Shown: piece after piece, positions 18,001 through 26,914 of the stretch
How the letters are laid out: the number at the start of each line of letters is the position of its first letter
Position numbering within the stretch: the stretch's first letter is position 1
DNA from: JAPKYZ01 sp033763835
GTDB taxonomy: Bacteria > Acidobacteriota > Terriglobia > Bryobacterales > Bryobacteraceae
Length of the DNA: 64,000 nt
Direction: 5' to 3'
Assembly (NCBI GenBank): GCA_033763835.1
Contig: JANRJS010000032.1
Location: 62,001-126,000, forward strand
Translations under genes and position numbers: made by a program
Notes under the pieces: model-generated
Database searches by the model: none
Seen by the model: the letters and a program-made list of their open reading frames with translations, nothing else
Told to the model about the DNA's origin: nothing

Positions 18001-18570
18001 GACAGTCACACCATCCAGAACCGTCTCTTTCGAGAAGGCGGTACTTCCATTGATGTTGCTCCGGAAGTCGTTACCAGAGACGCCGGGAGAGAGCTTATAG
18101 GCGAACGTTTCCGCCGAACGCGTGGAACCGAAGCTCAAGGGAAGATCCATGAGATTCTTATTTGACAGGCTAGTGCCCACCTCCGGATTGTCGGTTTGCA
18201 ACCGAGGTACTTGAGTGGTGACGCTAATCGATTCGGCAACCACGCCCAGTTCCAGTGGGAGGTCTAGCCGCAGCGTTTGTGTCACGCCGAGTTCCAGATT
18301 TTTCCAGATCGAAGTCTTGAATCCAGGGGCTACGGCGGTTACCTCATAACGCCCCGGAGGGAGGTTGGGCACAGTGTACTGGCCGCTGGACGTAGACTCT
18401 GTCTCGAAGCGCGCGTTCGTCGCCGGATTGACGACCACGATCTTCGCGTTCGCGACAAAGGAGCCTCCCGGGTCTGTGACCTGCCCTGTCAGGGACCCAC
18501 GATTTAGCTGCGCACCGATCGGGGCGGCGGCAAAAATGACGACAAATGGTAGGAGTAGGCGGAAGTTCAT
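15022..18570 (-). CDS. TonB-dependent receptor, Oar-like
   Basis: 1182 residues. ATG 18570 is fixed by a TGATG junction with the upstream DUF1080 gene, indicating coupled translation, and starts a signal peptide (MNFRLLLPFVVIFAAAPIGAQ); 14 more upstream codons are open but lie inside DUF1080. Residues 25-105 are a carboxypeptidase-regulatory domain (GSLTGQVTDPGGSFVANAKI), then a plug (DLPLSFGSTRSAETFAY) and a barrel ending in FGLRVDF. It is the outer-membrane importer of the DUF1080-receptor-glycosidase unit. Confidence 0.92.
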   Translation of the reverse strand: MNFRLLLPFVVIFAAAPIGAQLNRGSLTGQVTDPGGSFVANAKIVVVNPATNARFETESTSSGQYTVPNLPPGRYEVTAVAPGFKTSIWKNLELGVTQTLRLDLPLELGVVAESISVTTQVPRLQTDNPEVGTSLSNKNLMDLPLSFGSTRSAETFAYKLSPGVSGNDFRSNINGSTAFSKETVLDGVTVTSNRAGHFGESSVSVEALQELKITTSGMSAEYGRAQGGVFNFVMRSGTNDWHGTAYGAMRNEALNANTFANNARGVRRNTDRRANYAFSGGGPVVIPKLYNGRNRTFFYTTYERFRQRQFGYGSPTDTAPQPEWLDGDFSRLLQGVLPNQTDALGRPVLRGAIYDPATFRQLDNGRWVGEMFAGNRIPSNRFSAVSRNLSALIRDGYTARAKDPDGSLRLVNNALRPSNGNPEFDQHQFSIKADQIIDTRHKLAGSLSYNTRPRLVLDDPRLWNSDEKYGGPLTNAREQKLTTYLARASYDTNLSPTVLNSFTAYYNLFQNPISTRYRDIDGAGQIGIKNLSTIGFPTINWGGPFVNLTPIGDPLSQFSSSGGYGILNTISLARGKHFIKMGVDFRRNYINTQPTAGGSFTFAARSTAIPNEPYSGSQIGYGFASFLLGIVDGASLADPVGLGGRRSYLGLFIQDDFKVGSRFTVNLGLRWEFQPPFVEQNDRLSSWNPVKKDPESQLLGAYDFAGSCAECTGSRSFGSRTFRDFGPRIGFAWRASERWTLRGAYGVMFEGDLFNGTAVPFGKALTVQTGGTFNFAADNVNPWRGIFNWDNGLPTDRFLPPTYDQSWGNRQRPAMIDPRYGSSPYVQMWNFNLQREIFKGAILDIGYVANKATGLRSGELGLLNQIPRELVATYGARLSNAVTTPAQAAANGVAYPFPGFRGTVASALRAHPQVQGNNTVNVYGTPDGFSTYHSLQVILNKEFASGLTTYANFTWSKNLTNVQSSAPGDNEAVFDKYALHLEKQLAPDDRTKVFKGFVSYDLPFGRGRALLGSANGVLNSIVGGWRLSAIVNYASGAPLTFTGTNPLPNAWNGGPNRINIASGVPLTNAGFNAAGFDFSNALSPANTYLNKAAYSDPGPLQFGTAAKRPGVRGFGQLNEDFGLQKNMRFTERVRGQLRLEMLNGLNRHILTNPVTSVVSPQFGQVTGATGSREMQFGLRVDF

Positions 18571-19445
18571 CAGACTTTGTGCTTCAATCTTTGGATTCGG
18601 ATGTTTCGCCAACGGCAGACCGCGCCGGGCTTCCAGCGGTTGTCTCCCATCTCGGCGTCGTTGTTATGAACTTCGAGAGCAATATGTCCCGCTCTGCCCA
18701 AACGAGTCAGAACGGCATCCGCGTCGAAGTTCTCGGCCTTAACTTTGGCGACGTCCAACTGAGAGATCCGTTCGCCATTGATCCACGTGGTAAGCGTCGG
18801 GAGAGCCCCAACAGAGCGGATGCGAAAGCGATTCCAATCGTTTACTTTCCAGGCTCTTAGAAAGGTTGAAACGGGTGCCGCGAAATCGAGCGGAATCCGG
18901 TTGGTTCGTTCGCTGGTCTCTGCAGGCAGGAGTCGCGTTAGCTTTCCATGGGAATCGGTCTCGCCATTCAACGCATAAGGGTAAGCATGAATCTGAGCCA
19001 GACCGTTGCCAAAGTAGCCGCCAATACAGCCAGAGGGGCGGTGGTCCACCAACACCTGAAATCCGGGAGTTCCCTCTGGCGCAGTGCGAACGAGGATGCC
19101 CGTGTCGATCGGCCAATCAGGCCGAACCTCCAACTCGAGTTCAAAGTCGTCGAAAGCCTCGTCTGAGACCAGATATGCGCCAATTCCTGAACCGGCTGGT
19201 TCCTGGCCGCCGACGATTGCGCCGGATTCGACCGCCCACCTTCCCGTATTGCCAGCCGCACGGATATAGCCGGGACTTTGCCGATCGGGTTCTTTCGCGC
19301 CCGGGAATCGTGGGATGGGTAGCCTGGGCTTAGCGTGCCACCCACGTAAAGTTTGCCCATCGAACAGGGACGTTGGTTGAGCGAATGCGGCTGGCGCTAG
19401 CGAGCCGCCAAGCAAGAGATCACGGCGGAGGAGCGAGGAACTCAT
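18570..19445 (-). CDS. DUF1080 secreted protein (3-keto-disaccharide hydrolase family)
   Basis: 291 residues with a twin-arginine-like signal (LLRRDLLLGGSLAPAAFA). The DUF1080 concanavalin-like sandwich begins at SLFDGQTLRGWH and continues through FDDFELELEVRP, GILVRT and WNRFRIRSVG to the closing IRIQRL. Members cleave 3-keto-glycosides or bind carbohydrates. It is the first gene of a three-gene unit with a TonB receptor and a glycosidase-like protein, and the promoter site 44 bp upstream carries one of the cluster's dyad motifs. Confidence 0.85.
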   Translation of the reverse strand: MSSSLLRRDLLLGGSLAPAAFAQPTSLFDGQTLRGWHAKPRLPIPRFPGAKEPDRQSPGYIRAAGNTGRWAVESGAIVGGQEPAGSGIGAYLVSDEAFDDFELELEVRPDWPIDTGILVRTAPEGTPGFQVLVDHRPSGCIGGYFGNGLAQIHAYPYALNGETDSHGKLTRLLPAETSERTNRIPLDFAAPVSTFLRAWKVNDWNRFRIRSVGALPTLTTWINGERISQLDVAKVKAENFDADAVLTRLGRAGHIALEVHNNDAEMGDNRWKPGAVCRWRNIRIQRLKHKV

Positions 19446-19488
19446 CGAAGTGCCTCGACTTTATAAGCAACAACGAGTTCGCCGAAAC

Positions 19489-19502
19489 TACATCATGGTG
19501 TA
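19489..19502 (-). promoter_or_regulatory. 14-bp dyad motif, site 2
   Basis: TACATCATGGTGTA on the plus strand, in the 75-bp gap between the response-regulator stop and the DUF1080 start. Reading toward DUF1080, 23 bp separate it from TATAAA, a fair -10 element about 20 bp before the ATG. The arms TACAT/GTGTA form a near-palindrome, and the flank TTCTGTG resembles the flank of site 3. Confidence 0.6.
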
Positions 19503-19520
19503 ATTCTGTGGCGGCACCGC

Positions 19521-20183
19521 TCAGATGATCCGTCGCCGGATCGCAATGGCCACCGCGCCCGTGTTCGTGCGAACGTGCAGGCGATCATAGATCCGCCGCA
19601 TATGAAAGGTAACCGTATGCACGCTCACATGAATCGTGTTGGCGATTTCCTTTTTGGTCAATCCATCCGCCATTAGTCTGAGGATCTTCGCCTCTTGCTC
19701 CGTCAATGCATTGCTTGATACAAGCGAGGTTTCCGACTTCGGCTGCTGGAAAGTCTCCAGAACCCGACGAGCAACGCGGGGATGCATGGGAGAGCCTCCC
19801 TCGTGAACTTGTCCAATTGCCTCTACGATTTCGTCTGCGGGCGAGGACTTCAGCAAGTAGCCGGACGCGCCGGCGCAGATCGCGCGAAAGATCTTGTCGT
19901 CGTCGTCGAAAACGGTAAGAATCAGCAGTCGAGTGGCGTCTGCTTTGCTCCTTATCTGTTTCATCCCTTCGATACCGTCCATTCCCGGTAAGCCGATATC
20001 CAAAAGCACCACATCGGGAGGAGGACGTTTGTCGAGGGCCTGCATGGCCTCCTCCATTGAGGAGAAGCTCGCCTCCCAACAGATGTCGGTTGAAGCATTC
20101 AACGCCTTCTGCAACATCCTTCGGTAGTTTGAGTTGTCTTCGATGACCCACACCCGCGTGCCATGTTTCGAGTTCTTGGTCAT
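19521..20183 (-). CDS. NarL/LuxR-family response regulator
   Basis: 220 residues. The receiver domain (10-125) has phosphoacceptor D62 in VVLLDIGLPGMDG. The C-terminal LuxR helix-turn-helix (LTEQEAKILRLMADGLTKKE, then VHTVTFHMRRIYDRLHV) lies at about 155-215. The start overlaps the stop of the kinase gene by four bases (ATGA), so the two are a translationally coupled pair. It is the best candidate to bind the 14-bp dyads found before the surrounding operons, because LuxR-type regulators bind dyads as dimers. Confidence 0.92.
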   Translation of the reverse strand: MTKNSKHGTRVWVIEDNSNYRRMLQKALNASTDICWEASFSSMEEAMQALDKRPPPDVVLLDIGLPGMDGIEGMKQIRSKADATRLLILTVFDDDDKIFRAICAGASGYLLKSSPADEIVEAIGQVHEGGSPMHPRVARRVLETFQQPKSETSLVSSNALTEQEAKILRLMADGLTKKEIANTIHVSVHTVTFHMRRIYDRLHVRTNTGAVAIAIRRRII

Positions 20184-22192
20184 GCGCGAATTGGAACCTC
20201 GAAGTGAACGCTAGTGCCGCTACCCGGCTTACTATCGACTTGGCAGTATCCATTCAAAGACTTAGCGCGATCGCGCATGTTTCGCAGCCCCTCTCCACCC
20301 GGGGACTGCGTTGGCCGAAAACCCACGCCGTTATCCTCCACGCGAAATAGGAAACGGTCTCTGCCGCTTTCTACCACGACACGAACCGACCGCGAGGACG
20401 CATGCTTGACGACATTGTTGAGAGATTCCTTGAAAGCCAACATGGCGGCTCGGCGGACCTCCAGAGCCAACGTTTTGGAGCCCAGATCGTTTCGAATTTC
20501 AAACTGGTAGTCGACTCCGCGCAAGATCCGTTGTGCGGCGCCGCGCATTTGATCGACCAAGTCTTCGGTTCGCCCACGATTGGAATGGAGCAGCCAAACG
20601 ATCTCACGCAACGATTCCGTGGTTTCCTGAGCGATTCGTCGAATCTCGGCAAAATCGTCGGCCGCCTGTGGCTCGCCCGTACGCGAGGACTCGGCAACGC
20701 TTGCAGCGACCGTGATGCTAGCTAGGCTGCTTCCCACCTCGTCATGGAGGTCACGGGCGATCTGTTCTCGCAGTGCTTGAACTTGCCGCTGACGCACGAA
20801 GCGTCCTCGCAGCATAATCAGCACCGCTCCAGCCGCGCTGCAACCGATAAGAAGGGAAGCGATACCGATAAGGCGAGCGGCAAATAGCTCCGTCTCCAGG
20901 CTCCGCTGGTTCAGTACATCCTCGCGGACCTTTGCCAATGAGCTCCTTGTTGCCAATGCCTCTAGCCAATCAAGGACCGGCATAAGGCGTCGCTCGCTGG
21001 CGAAGCCGTCCACCAGATAACTTGGGTCCCAGCGGGGGCGAGCGGGAAAATTGAACGAGTCCAGCGCCTTCACCTTGGCGCCTCGGGCAACGTTGGCGCT
21101 GCCGGACAGGACTTCGATTTCAGCCAACGCGAAGACGCATCTACCCTTCCCGCAATGAAGACGATTAGCTTGGACACGCACGAACCTCCCGGACTTGGCT
21201 TTGCCGTCGATCGCAACGACGTTATCGCCTGGGTTTGAAAAATCTGTGTTGCTTGTATCGAGCAAGAGTTCTGGGCTTGCGAAATCATCACGACTGTCGA
21301 TCGCAACAGTGAACCGCGTTGGGAAGCCAAACCCAGACGCGTCCGGCCAATCCGTTGGGTGGGCGGGAATCAGTCGAATCTCATCAATGGGCATCACTGA
21401 GCCAATATCGAGCACAACCCACTTCTCCGCGTTTTCGACCGTGGAGATCGCTGAATGGTATCCGTTGGACGGGCTCTCCTCGACACCTTGAGGCAGTCCC
21501 AGCGGAGTTCGGTAATCAAGCGCCGCAGTTAAGGTCCAAGTGCCGGTCAACGGGGCCGGTCGATTGGACGTAATGTGCCGGCCGAAGGCAACATTTCGGC
21601 GTCCAGAAAAGACCATGATCTCCGCAAGCGCAAGAATCCAGATTTCCTCGCTTCTTTGCCAAAGGCGATTCGCGCGAAGACGCACGAATCGAGCCTTGCG
21701 CGGAGCAAATCTTACTACGAATGGATAAGGACCCGGATTCGGGAAATCGGATTCTGACTCGCTCACGACTGCTTCTCCGGTCCGGAACTCGACGTCTTTC
21801 GCCACATCGATCTGGAAGCGCGCCGGAAAGCCATAGCCCACCATGTTCACGCCCCCGACTGTATGTTGTGCGGGGATCAAACCGATGGCATCGACATCGA
21901 TCTCGTGCTCAAGGTCGACCACTAGTTCTAATGGTGTATCCGCGCTTGCATAGTTACGGCTGTGGAAACCTAGCGGGCGTTCTGAGTTACCAATCTGAAT
22001 CGCGGGAAGCTGACGAAGAGCTGAATCTAGCTCCGCGATCCTAGCGTCAATCCGGCGCAGTTCTGGGTTCAGCTTTACAAGCAGCCCTTCAGTCGTGCTG
22101 TTTGTATAGCATCCGCTTAGGGCGGAACAGGCAAGGACGGGCACTATCAGGAGGAATCTGGGCCCTCGCCGAAATGGATCGATGGCAGGCAC
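20180..22192 (-). CDS. NarX-type histidine kinase with lipobox and two discoidin-like sensor domains
   Basis: 670 residues. The N-terminus is a lipoprotein-type signal with lipobox LSGC (C28). Two related beta-rich domains follow (about 70-200 and 215-365), each with a repeated pattern like VRLRANRLWQRSEEIWILAL and VRVQANRLHCGKGRCVFAL, which resembles F5/8 type C (discoidin) domains. A membrane segment (440-461) leads to a HisKA_3 domain with H483 (ARDLHDEVGSSL) and a HATPase domain (NNVVKHASS, VEDNGVGF, GEGLRNMRDRA). It probably senses a carbohydrate or surface in the periplasm and phosphorylates the NarL regulator encoded directly after it. It lies 25 bp downstream of a TonB receptor gene and may share its transcript. 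Confidence 0.85.
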   Translation of the reverse strand: MPAIDPFRRGPRFLLIVPVLACSALSGCYTNSTTEGLLVKLNPELRRIDARIAELDSALRQLPAIQIGNSERPLGFHSRNYASADTPLELVVDLEHEIDVDAIGLIPAQHTVGGVNMVGYGFPARFQIDVAKDVEFRTGEAVVSESESDFPNPGPYPFVVRFAPRKARFVRLRANRLWQRSEEIWILALAEIMVFSGRRNVAFGRHITSNRPAPLTGTWTLTAALDYRTPLGLPQGVEESPSNGYHSAISTVENAEKWVVLDIGSVMPIDEIRLIPAHPTDWPDASGFGFPTRFTVAIDSRDDFASPELLLDTSNTDFSNPGDNVVAIDGKAKSGRFVRVQANRLHCGKGRCVFALAEIEVLSGSANVARGAKVKALDSFNFPARPRWDPSYLVDGFASERRLMPVLDWLEALATRSSLAKVREDVLNQRSLETELFAARLIGIASLLIGCSAAGAVLIMLRGRFVRQRQVQALREQIARDLHDEVGSSLASITVAASVAESSRTGEPQAADDFAEIRRIAQETTESLREIVWLLHSNRGRTEDLVDQMRGAAQRILRGVDYQFEIRNDLGSKTLALEVRRAAMLAFKESLNNVVKHASSRSVRVVVESGRDRFLFRVEDNGVGFRPTQSPGGEGLRNMRDRAKSLNGYCQVDSKPGSGTSVHFEVPIRA

Positions 22193-22217
22193 ACTGCAAC
22201 TATTATCCGCTTTGGGA

Positions 22218-25200
22218 TCAGAAGTTCAACTTCATCCCTAGCTGAACTATTCTTCCAGGCGATGCCGTCGTGATTGCCGCAAACCCATTTGTGCCAACCG
22301 TTGCGTTGGGCGAACCGAACTGCGGTGTGTTGAAGAGGTTGAAGAATTCGCCCCGGACCTGCAGACGGAAGCGGTCGCTCCATAGAGGCAGCGACTTGTG
22401 CAGCCCGAAGTCGAAGTTCGTTGTGCCTGGGCTGGTTAACACGTTTCGAGCAGAGTTGCCAAACGTGAATGCCCGGTTTGCAACGAACGCGGCGGGATTG
22501 AACCATTGGGCGATCGTCCGCTGATCGTCTGGCAGGGACGGACTGATGCCAGTTGCATCGGGCCGATTCGGCGTCCCAGTGTTGGAGGGATTGCCCGCTA
22601 CGGAAGGACTGACTGGACGCCCGGCGGAAAGTGACGTGATGCCGTTCAGCGCCCATCCGCCGAGGACAACTTCCGTCAATCGGTTGATTGACGAACCAAA
22701 GCGGCGTCCGCGGCCGAAGGGGAGATCGTACGTGTAGCTGAAGACGAAACGATGAGGCACGTGCTCGTCGGCAATTGCTCGCTCCGCTCTCAGGTCTCGC
22801 GGATTCTGCGGATCGCGGGAAGAAGTACCGCCGCTATCGTCGCCGCCGCGGCCGTCACTCATTGTCTTTGACCAAACATATGAGCCGATGAAGCTGAGAC
22901 CCGCCGCTAGTCGTTTGGTCGCCTTCAGTTGCAAAGAGTGGTAATTCGAATTGGCCCGGAACTCCCGCCGGAATATGCTTGACATCGGTGATACTTCATA
23001 CGTCAACCCAGGCACGGTGAGGCGCGACACGGGCCGTCGAGCATTGATATTCCCGGGGCCCGGCAATGGCGAATTCGCGTCATAGAGTTGTACGAGATTA
23101 TTCCCCTTGGTTCCTGCGTAGCCAGCTTCAACCACTAGCGAAGTCGCAATCTGCCTTTCGAGCGTGAAGTTCCACTGCTGCGCATATGGTGTGATGTTCT
23201 CGCGGGACCACGAACTGAGCGATAGATTGGTGACTCGTTGCCGCGTGGCGCCTTCTGGAAATCCATTCCGCAGTAGTATTTCTGGCGTCACGCTGTCGGT
23301 CGCAAAGGACGAAAGGAAGTAAAACGGCGGATTCTCGGACGGATTAGCGAAGATGCTGTTCACCCCGCCGAAGTATATTCCGTAGCCGGTCCTGATAATC
23401 GTCCGTTTTGTCGCTTGAAAGGCAATTCCGGCCCGAGGAGCGAAATTCGCGTACTGCGGTGTGACGGTGGCCCGATCGGCCAAGCTTCCGTCCTTTGCGA
23501 TGACGAAAACCGGAGGTCCCGAAGTGATGTCAGTGTCGACATTCGAATAGCCGTTCTGCTTTTCCCACAGGGGCCCCGTGAACTCCCAGCGAAGCCCCAA
23601 GGTTAAGGTCAATCGGCTGTTCCACTTAATTTGATCGTTCACATAAGCGTGGAACAGGTTGCGTCGCTGATTGGCTTGAGCGGTGGTGGATAAATTGGTA
23701 TTGAAAGGGATGCCAGTGAGTGCGTCGGCAACTGGATGGCCGAATCGCTGCGTGGAGCTATCTCGCGTGAAGTTGCCGTTGAAGGAGAATGAGCCTCGCG
23801 CCTGGCTAAAGTGGGTTAACGGTAGTGCAATGAACGTCAGTGAAACTCCGGCCTTGAAGGAGTGGCGGCCCTTGTACCAACTCAAATCGTTGAGCAGTTG
23901 CGTCGTTCGGGAGATCGCTACTTTTGGCGCTACTGGTTGCGTTCCCAAGCTTCGGTATCCCGTAATCGCAAACTGCGACATGCCGGCTGATTCCGCAGCG
24001 CCACGAAGCCCGATCAAGGCATTTAGATTTTCGCCGGTGGGCAGGCTCCGAATTGAATCAAGGGAATTCCATCCAAGTTTGAAGGTATTGAAAAGACTTG
24101 GCGTGAAAACATGGCTGTAGGTTCCAGCCACGGATTTCCCAGTGTTGAGACTGATCGTTGACGCCTCTGACCCGCCATAAGCGGGGGCAGGGAGTTCCCC
24201 TTCTGGGTTGATATCGAACTGGTGGCGGCTGTAGCGCACGTTGAAGAGGTCGTTGGCCGTGAACTGTCGATCCAATTTGACATCGAATCGATCCACGTCC
24301 GTCCGCTCGCGCGGGTTGTAGATGAAGTTGTTGGCGAAGCCGCTACCATTCGGATCAGGGTAGAAAGCTACCGCTTTTGCGCCTACCGGATCTAGGCGCG
24401 AAGCTGGAATGATGTTGCCTGCAAACGGCTGCCTTCGTTGCGTGGTTGAATCGTAGCTAAATGGGTCGAAAATTTGGACGGCCTGCCCAGCCAAAATGGA
24501 CTGGGAGAAATCACCGCCGCGCTCTAGAGTTGTGGGCACCGATGAGACCACAGGGCGCGCGGTCCGTAACCGCGTCGCTTCGTAGTCTGCAAAGAAGAAC
24601 ATTCGATCGCGTTGAATCGGTCCGCCCAGCAGACCTCCAAACTGATTTTGCTTGTAGGGCGCCTTTGCGCTGTTGGGCCGATCGAAGAAGTTCCGCGCGT
24701 CGAACTTCTCATTGCGCAGGAACTCGAATGCGCCACCGTGGAACTCGTTCGTTCCCGACTTCAGCACGACATTGATGACGGCGCCGACGTTTCGACCAAA
24801 TTCCGCGGAGTAGTTCGAGGTCTGCACGCGGAACTCCTGAATGGCATCGACCGAAGGCGCAACAACCTGCGCGGAGCGGGCGTCGGTGACCTGTTGATTG
24901 TTGTTATTGTCCAAGCCATCCAAAAGATAGTTGTTCTCACCGGCGCGTAAGCCCCCGGCACTGAATCCGCCGCTTCGAGATCCGGGTGGGGGAACGTTCG
25001 TACCCGCGGTAAGCAAGCCCAGCGAAACATAGTTGCGTCCGTTTAGGGGCAATTCGACGATCTGTTTGTTCTCGATCACCTCGCCGCGGGAGGCGTCGGC
25101 TGTCTGAATTCGAGCAACATCCGCGTTCACCTCTACGCTCTCTGCCACCGCGCCAATCTCCAGCGCCACGTTCACGACGGCCTCTTGCCGGACCGATAGT

Positions 25201-25493
25201 GTGATGCCCCTTTGCAGGAAAACCTTGAATCCGGAGTGCTGCACCCTAACAGCATAGGTTCCCACTTGAAGGGGCACGGAGCGATAGTTTCCGTTCGAGT
25301 CGCAGACAGTAGTGGAGCTGATGTTTGTCCCCAGATTTGTGATGACTACCTGGGCACCTGCGATGCGAGCTCCGGTAGAATCGGCCACGCTTCCGCTAAT
25401 CAAACCTTGGTCGACTTGAGCATCAATCGGAAACGCGATTAGTGCGAGCCCAATTGCAACAATGTGGTGAAAGCGCCGTGTAGAGCGGATCAT
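22218..25493 (-). CDS. TonB-dependent receptor, Oar-like
   Basis: 1091 residues. ATG 25493 overlaps the DUF1501 stop by four bases (ATGA) and starts a signal peptide (TRRFHHIVAIGLALIAFPID); the 70 upstream open codons lie inside DUF1501. After the signal come a carboxypeptidase-regulatory domain (GLISGSVADSTGARIAGAQV), a plug (VELPLNGRNYVSLGLL, then LLDGLDNNNNQQ) and a long barrel ending in QLGMKLNF. It is the third gene of the DUF1553-DUF1501-receptor unit. The pairing of this receptor with secreted planctomycete-type proteins recurs in Acidobacteria. Confidence 0.92.
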   Translation of the reverse strand: MIRSTRRFHHIVAIGLALIAFPIDAQVDQGLISGSVADSTGARIAGAQVVITNLGTNISSTTVCDSNGNYRSVPLQVGTYAVRVQHSGFKVFLQRGITLSVRQEAVVNVALEIGAVAESVEVNADVARIQTADASRGEVIENKQIVELPLNGRNYVSLGLLTAGTNVPPPGSRSGGFSAGGLRAGENNYLLDGLDNNNNQQVTDARSAQVVAPSVDAIQEFRVQTSNYSAEFGRNVGAVINVVLKSGTNEFHGGAFEFLRNEKFDARNFFDRPNSAKAPYKQNQFGGLLGGPIQRDRMFFFADYEATRLRTARPVVSSVPTTLERGGDFSQSILAGQAVQIFDPFSYDSTTQRRQPFAGNIIPASRLDPVGAKAVAFYPDPNGSGFANNFIYNPRERTDVDRFDVKLDRQFTANDLFNVRYSRHQFDINPEGELPAPAYGGSEASTISLNTGKSVAGTYSHVFTPSLFNTFKLGWNSLDSIRSLPTGENLNALIGLRGAAESAGMSQFAITGYRSLGTQPVAPKVAISRTTQLLNDLSWYKGRHSFKAGVSLTFIALPLTHFSQARGSFSFNGNFTRDSSTQRFGHPVADALTGIPFNTNLSTTAQANQRRNLFHAYVNDQIKWNSRLTLTLGLRWEFTGPLWEKQNGYSNVDTDITSGPPVFVIAKDGSLADRATVTPQYANFAPRAGIAFQATKRTIIRTGYGIYFGGVNSIFANPSENPPFYFLSSFATDSVTPEILLRNGFPEGATRQRVTNLSLSSWSRENITPYAQQWNFTLERQIATSLVVEAGYAGTKGNNLVQLYDANSPLPGPGNINARRPVSRLTVPGLTYEVSPMSSIFRREFRANSNYHSLQLKATKRLAAGLSFIGSYVWSKTMSDGRGGDDSGGTSSRDPQNPRDLRAERAIADEHVPHRFVFSYTYDLPFGRGRRFGSSINRLTEVVLGGWALNGITSLSAGRPVSPSVAGNPSNTGTPNRPDATGISPSLPDDQRTIAQWFNPAAFVANRAFTFGNSARNVLTSPGTTNFDFGLHKSLPLWSDRFRLQVRGEFFNLFNTPQFGSPNATVGTNGFAAITTASPGRIVQLGMKLNF

Positions 25494-26911
25494 GCGAGGA
25501 TCTCCTGGACTACTCGACCGTGAACGTCGGTCAAGCGAAAATTTCTTCCTTGGTAACGATAAGTGAGCCGTTTGTGATCGATTCCGAGTAAATGGAGGGC
25601 GGTGGCGTGTAGGTCGTGGACATGCACCGGGTTTTCCACCGGCTTCATCCCGAGGTCGTCGGTTGCGCCATAGGTCACACCCGGCTTCGCGCCGCCACCA
25701 CATAAGATCGTGGTAAACGCGTCTTTATGATGATCTCTTCCCGGGCGACCTTTGCGGCCGTTCGGGGCCGTATCTTGTACTACCGGCGACCGCCCGAACT
25801 CGCCGCTGATAATCACCAATGTTTCGTCCAGCATGCCTCGCTGCTTTAGATCGCGAATGAGCGCCGCAAGAGGGCGATCCACCTGCTGGCAGGCGCGGGG
25901 CAGTGCGGTGTAAATGTCTTCGTGATGATCCCAGTTGTTGGAACACACCTGGACGAATCGAACCCCTCGCTCTGAAAGCCGCCGCGCGATAAGGCAGTTC
26001 GCCGCGAAACTTGGCTCTTCGGCTTTAGCGCCATATTGGTCAAGCGTGGACGGAGACTCCGTCTTGAGATTCATCAAGTCCGGAACGCTGCTTTGCATCC
26101 GGAACGCCATCTCATATTGAGAAACTCGTGTCTCGATTTCCGGATCACCGACCTGAGTAGCCTGATGCCGGTTCAGACGGTTTACCGCGTCGACGACGGA
26201 GCCCTGATCGTCCGCATCAATGCCTTCTGGGTTCCTCAGGTAAAAGATGGGCTCCTGGCCCGAACGGAACTTCACGCCCTGATGACGGCTTGGAAGAAAG
26301 CCCGCTCCCCAAGTGTTGCTGCCCGCATAGGTTGGCTGTCCTGACAGCACCACGTACGAGGGCAAGTTCTGGTTTTCTGTCCCTAAGCCGTAGGCCGTCC
26401 AACAACCGAAACTGGGCCGGCCCAATCGGGCGAAACCGGTATGGAAGAACAGTTCCGCAGCTGCATGACCCACTTCCTCGGTCTGCATGCTGCGGACAAT
26501 CGCGAGATCATCTGCGACCGAGGCGAACTGCGGCAACAATTCCGAAAAGTGAGCCGCCGATTGCCCATGTCGCGCGAACTTGTACGGCGAGCCCATGAGA
26601 TTGGGAGTGCCGCTGATAAAGGGGAATTTTGATGTTGCGAGAATGCTCTCTGGAATCTTCTGCCCGTCGAGACGCCGAAGTTCGTCCTTTGGATCAAAGA
26701 GATCAACCTGCGACGGTCCCCCAATAAGGTAAACGAAGATCACGCGCTTAGCCTTCGCCCCGAAGTGCGTTGAAACGGGCGCTTCCGCGCCGAGGGCCTT
26801 GCTTGTCGCCATAAGCGTAGACAATGCAATGGAGCCAAGTCCGAAGGCGCTTCCGCTTAGAAAAGCCCTACGGTTAGCTTGCAACGCCAAGATGTCCTGA
26901 GAAATCTCCAT
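25490..26911 (-). CDS. DUF1501 secreted protein
   Basis: 473 residues with a twin-arginine signal (NRRAFLSGSAFGLGS). DUF1501 landmarks are VIFVYLIGGPSQVDLFDPK, KFARHGQS, then VISGEFGRSP and GRDHHKDAFTTILCGGGAKPG. The family shares the alkaline-phosphatase/sulfatase fold but its substrate is not known. It is almost always encoded next to DUF1553/DUF1549 proteins, as here, with only a few bases between the genes. Export through Tat implies folding with metal or cofactor in the cytoplasm. Confidence 0.9.
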   Translation of the reverse strand: MEISQDILALQANRRAFLSGSAFGLGSIALSTLMATSKALGAEAPVSTHFGAKAKRVIFVYLIGGPSQVDLFDPKDELRRLDGQKIPESILATSKFPFISGTPNLMGSPYKFARHGQSAAHFSELLPQFASVADDLAIVRSMQTEEVGHAAAELFFHTGFARLGRPSFGCWTAYGLGTENQNLPSYVVLSGQPTYAGSNTWGAGFLPSRHQGVKFRSGQEPIFYLRNPEGIDADDQGSVVDAVNRLNRHQATQVGDPEIETRVSQYEMAFRMQSSVPDLMNLKTESPSTLDQYGAKAEEPSFAANCLIARRLSERGVRFVQVCSNNWDHHEDIYTALPRACQQVDRPLAALIRDLKQRGMLDETLVIISGEFGRSPVVQDTAPNGRKGRPGRDHHKDAFTTILCGGGAKPGVTYGATDDLGMKPVENPVHVHDLHATALHLLGIDHKRLTYRYQGRNFRLTDVHGRVVQEILA

Positions 26912-26914
26912 GAT

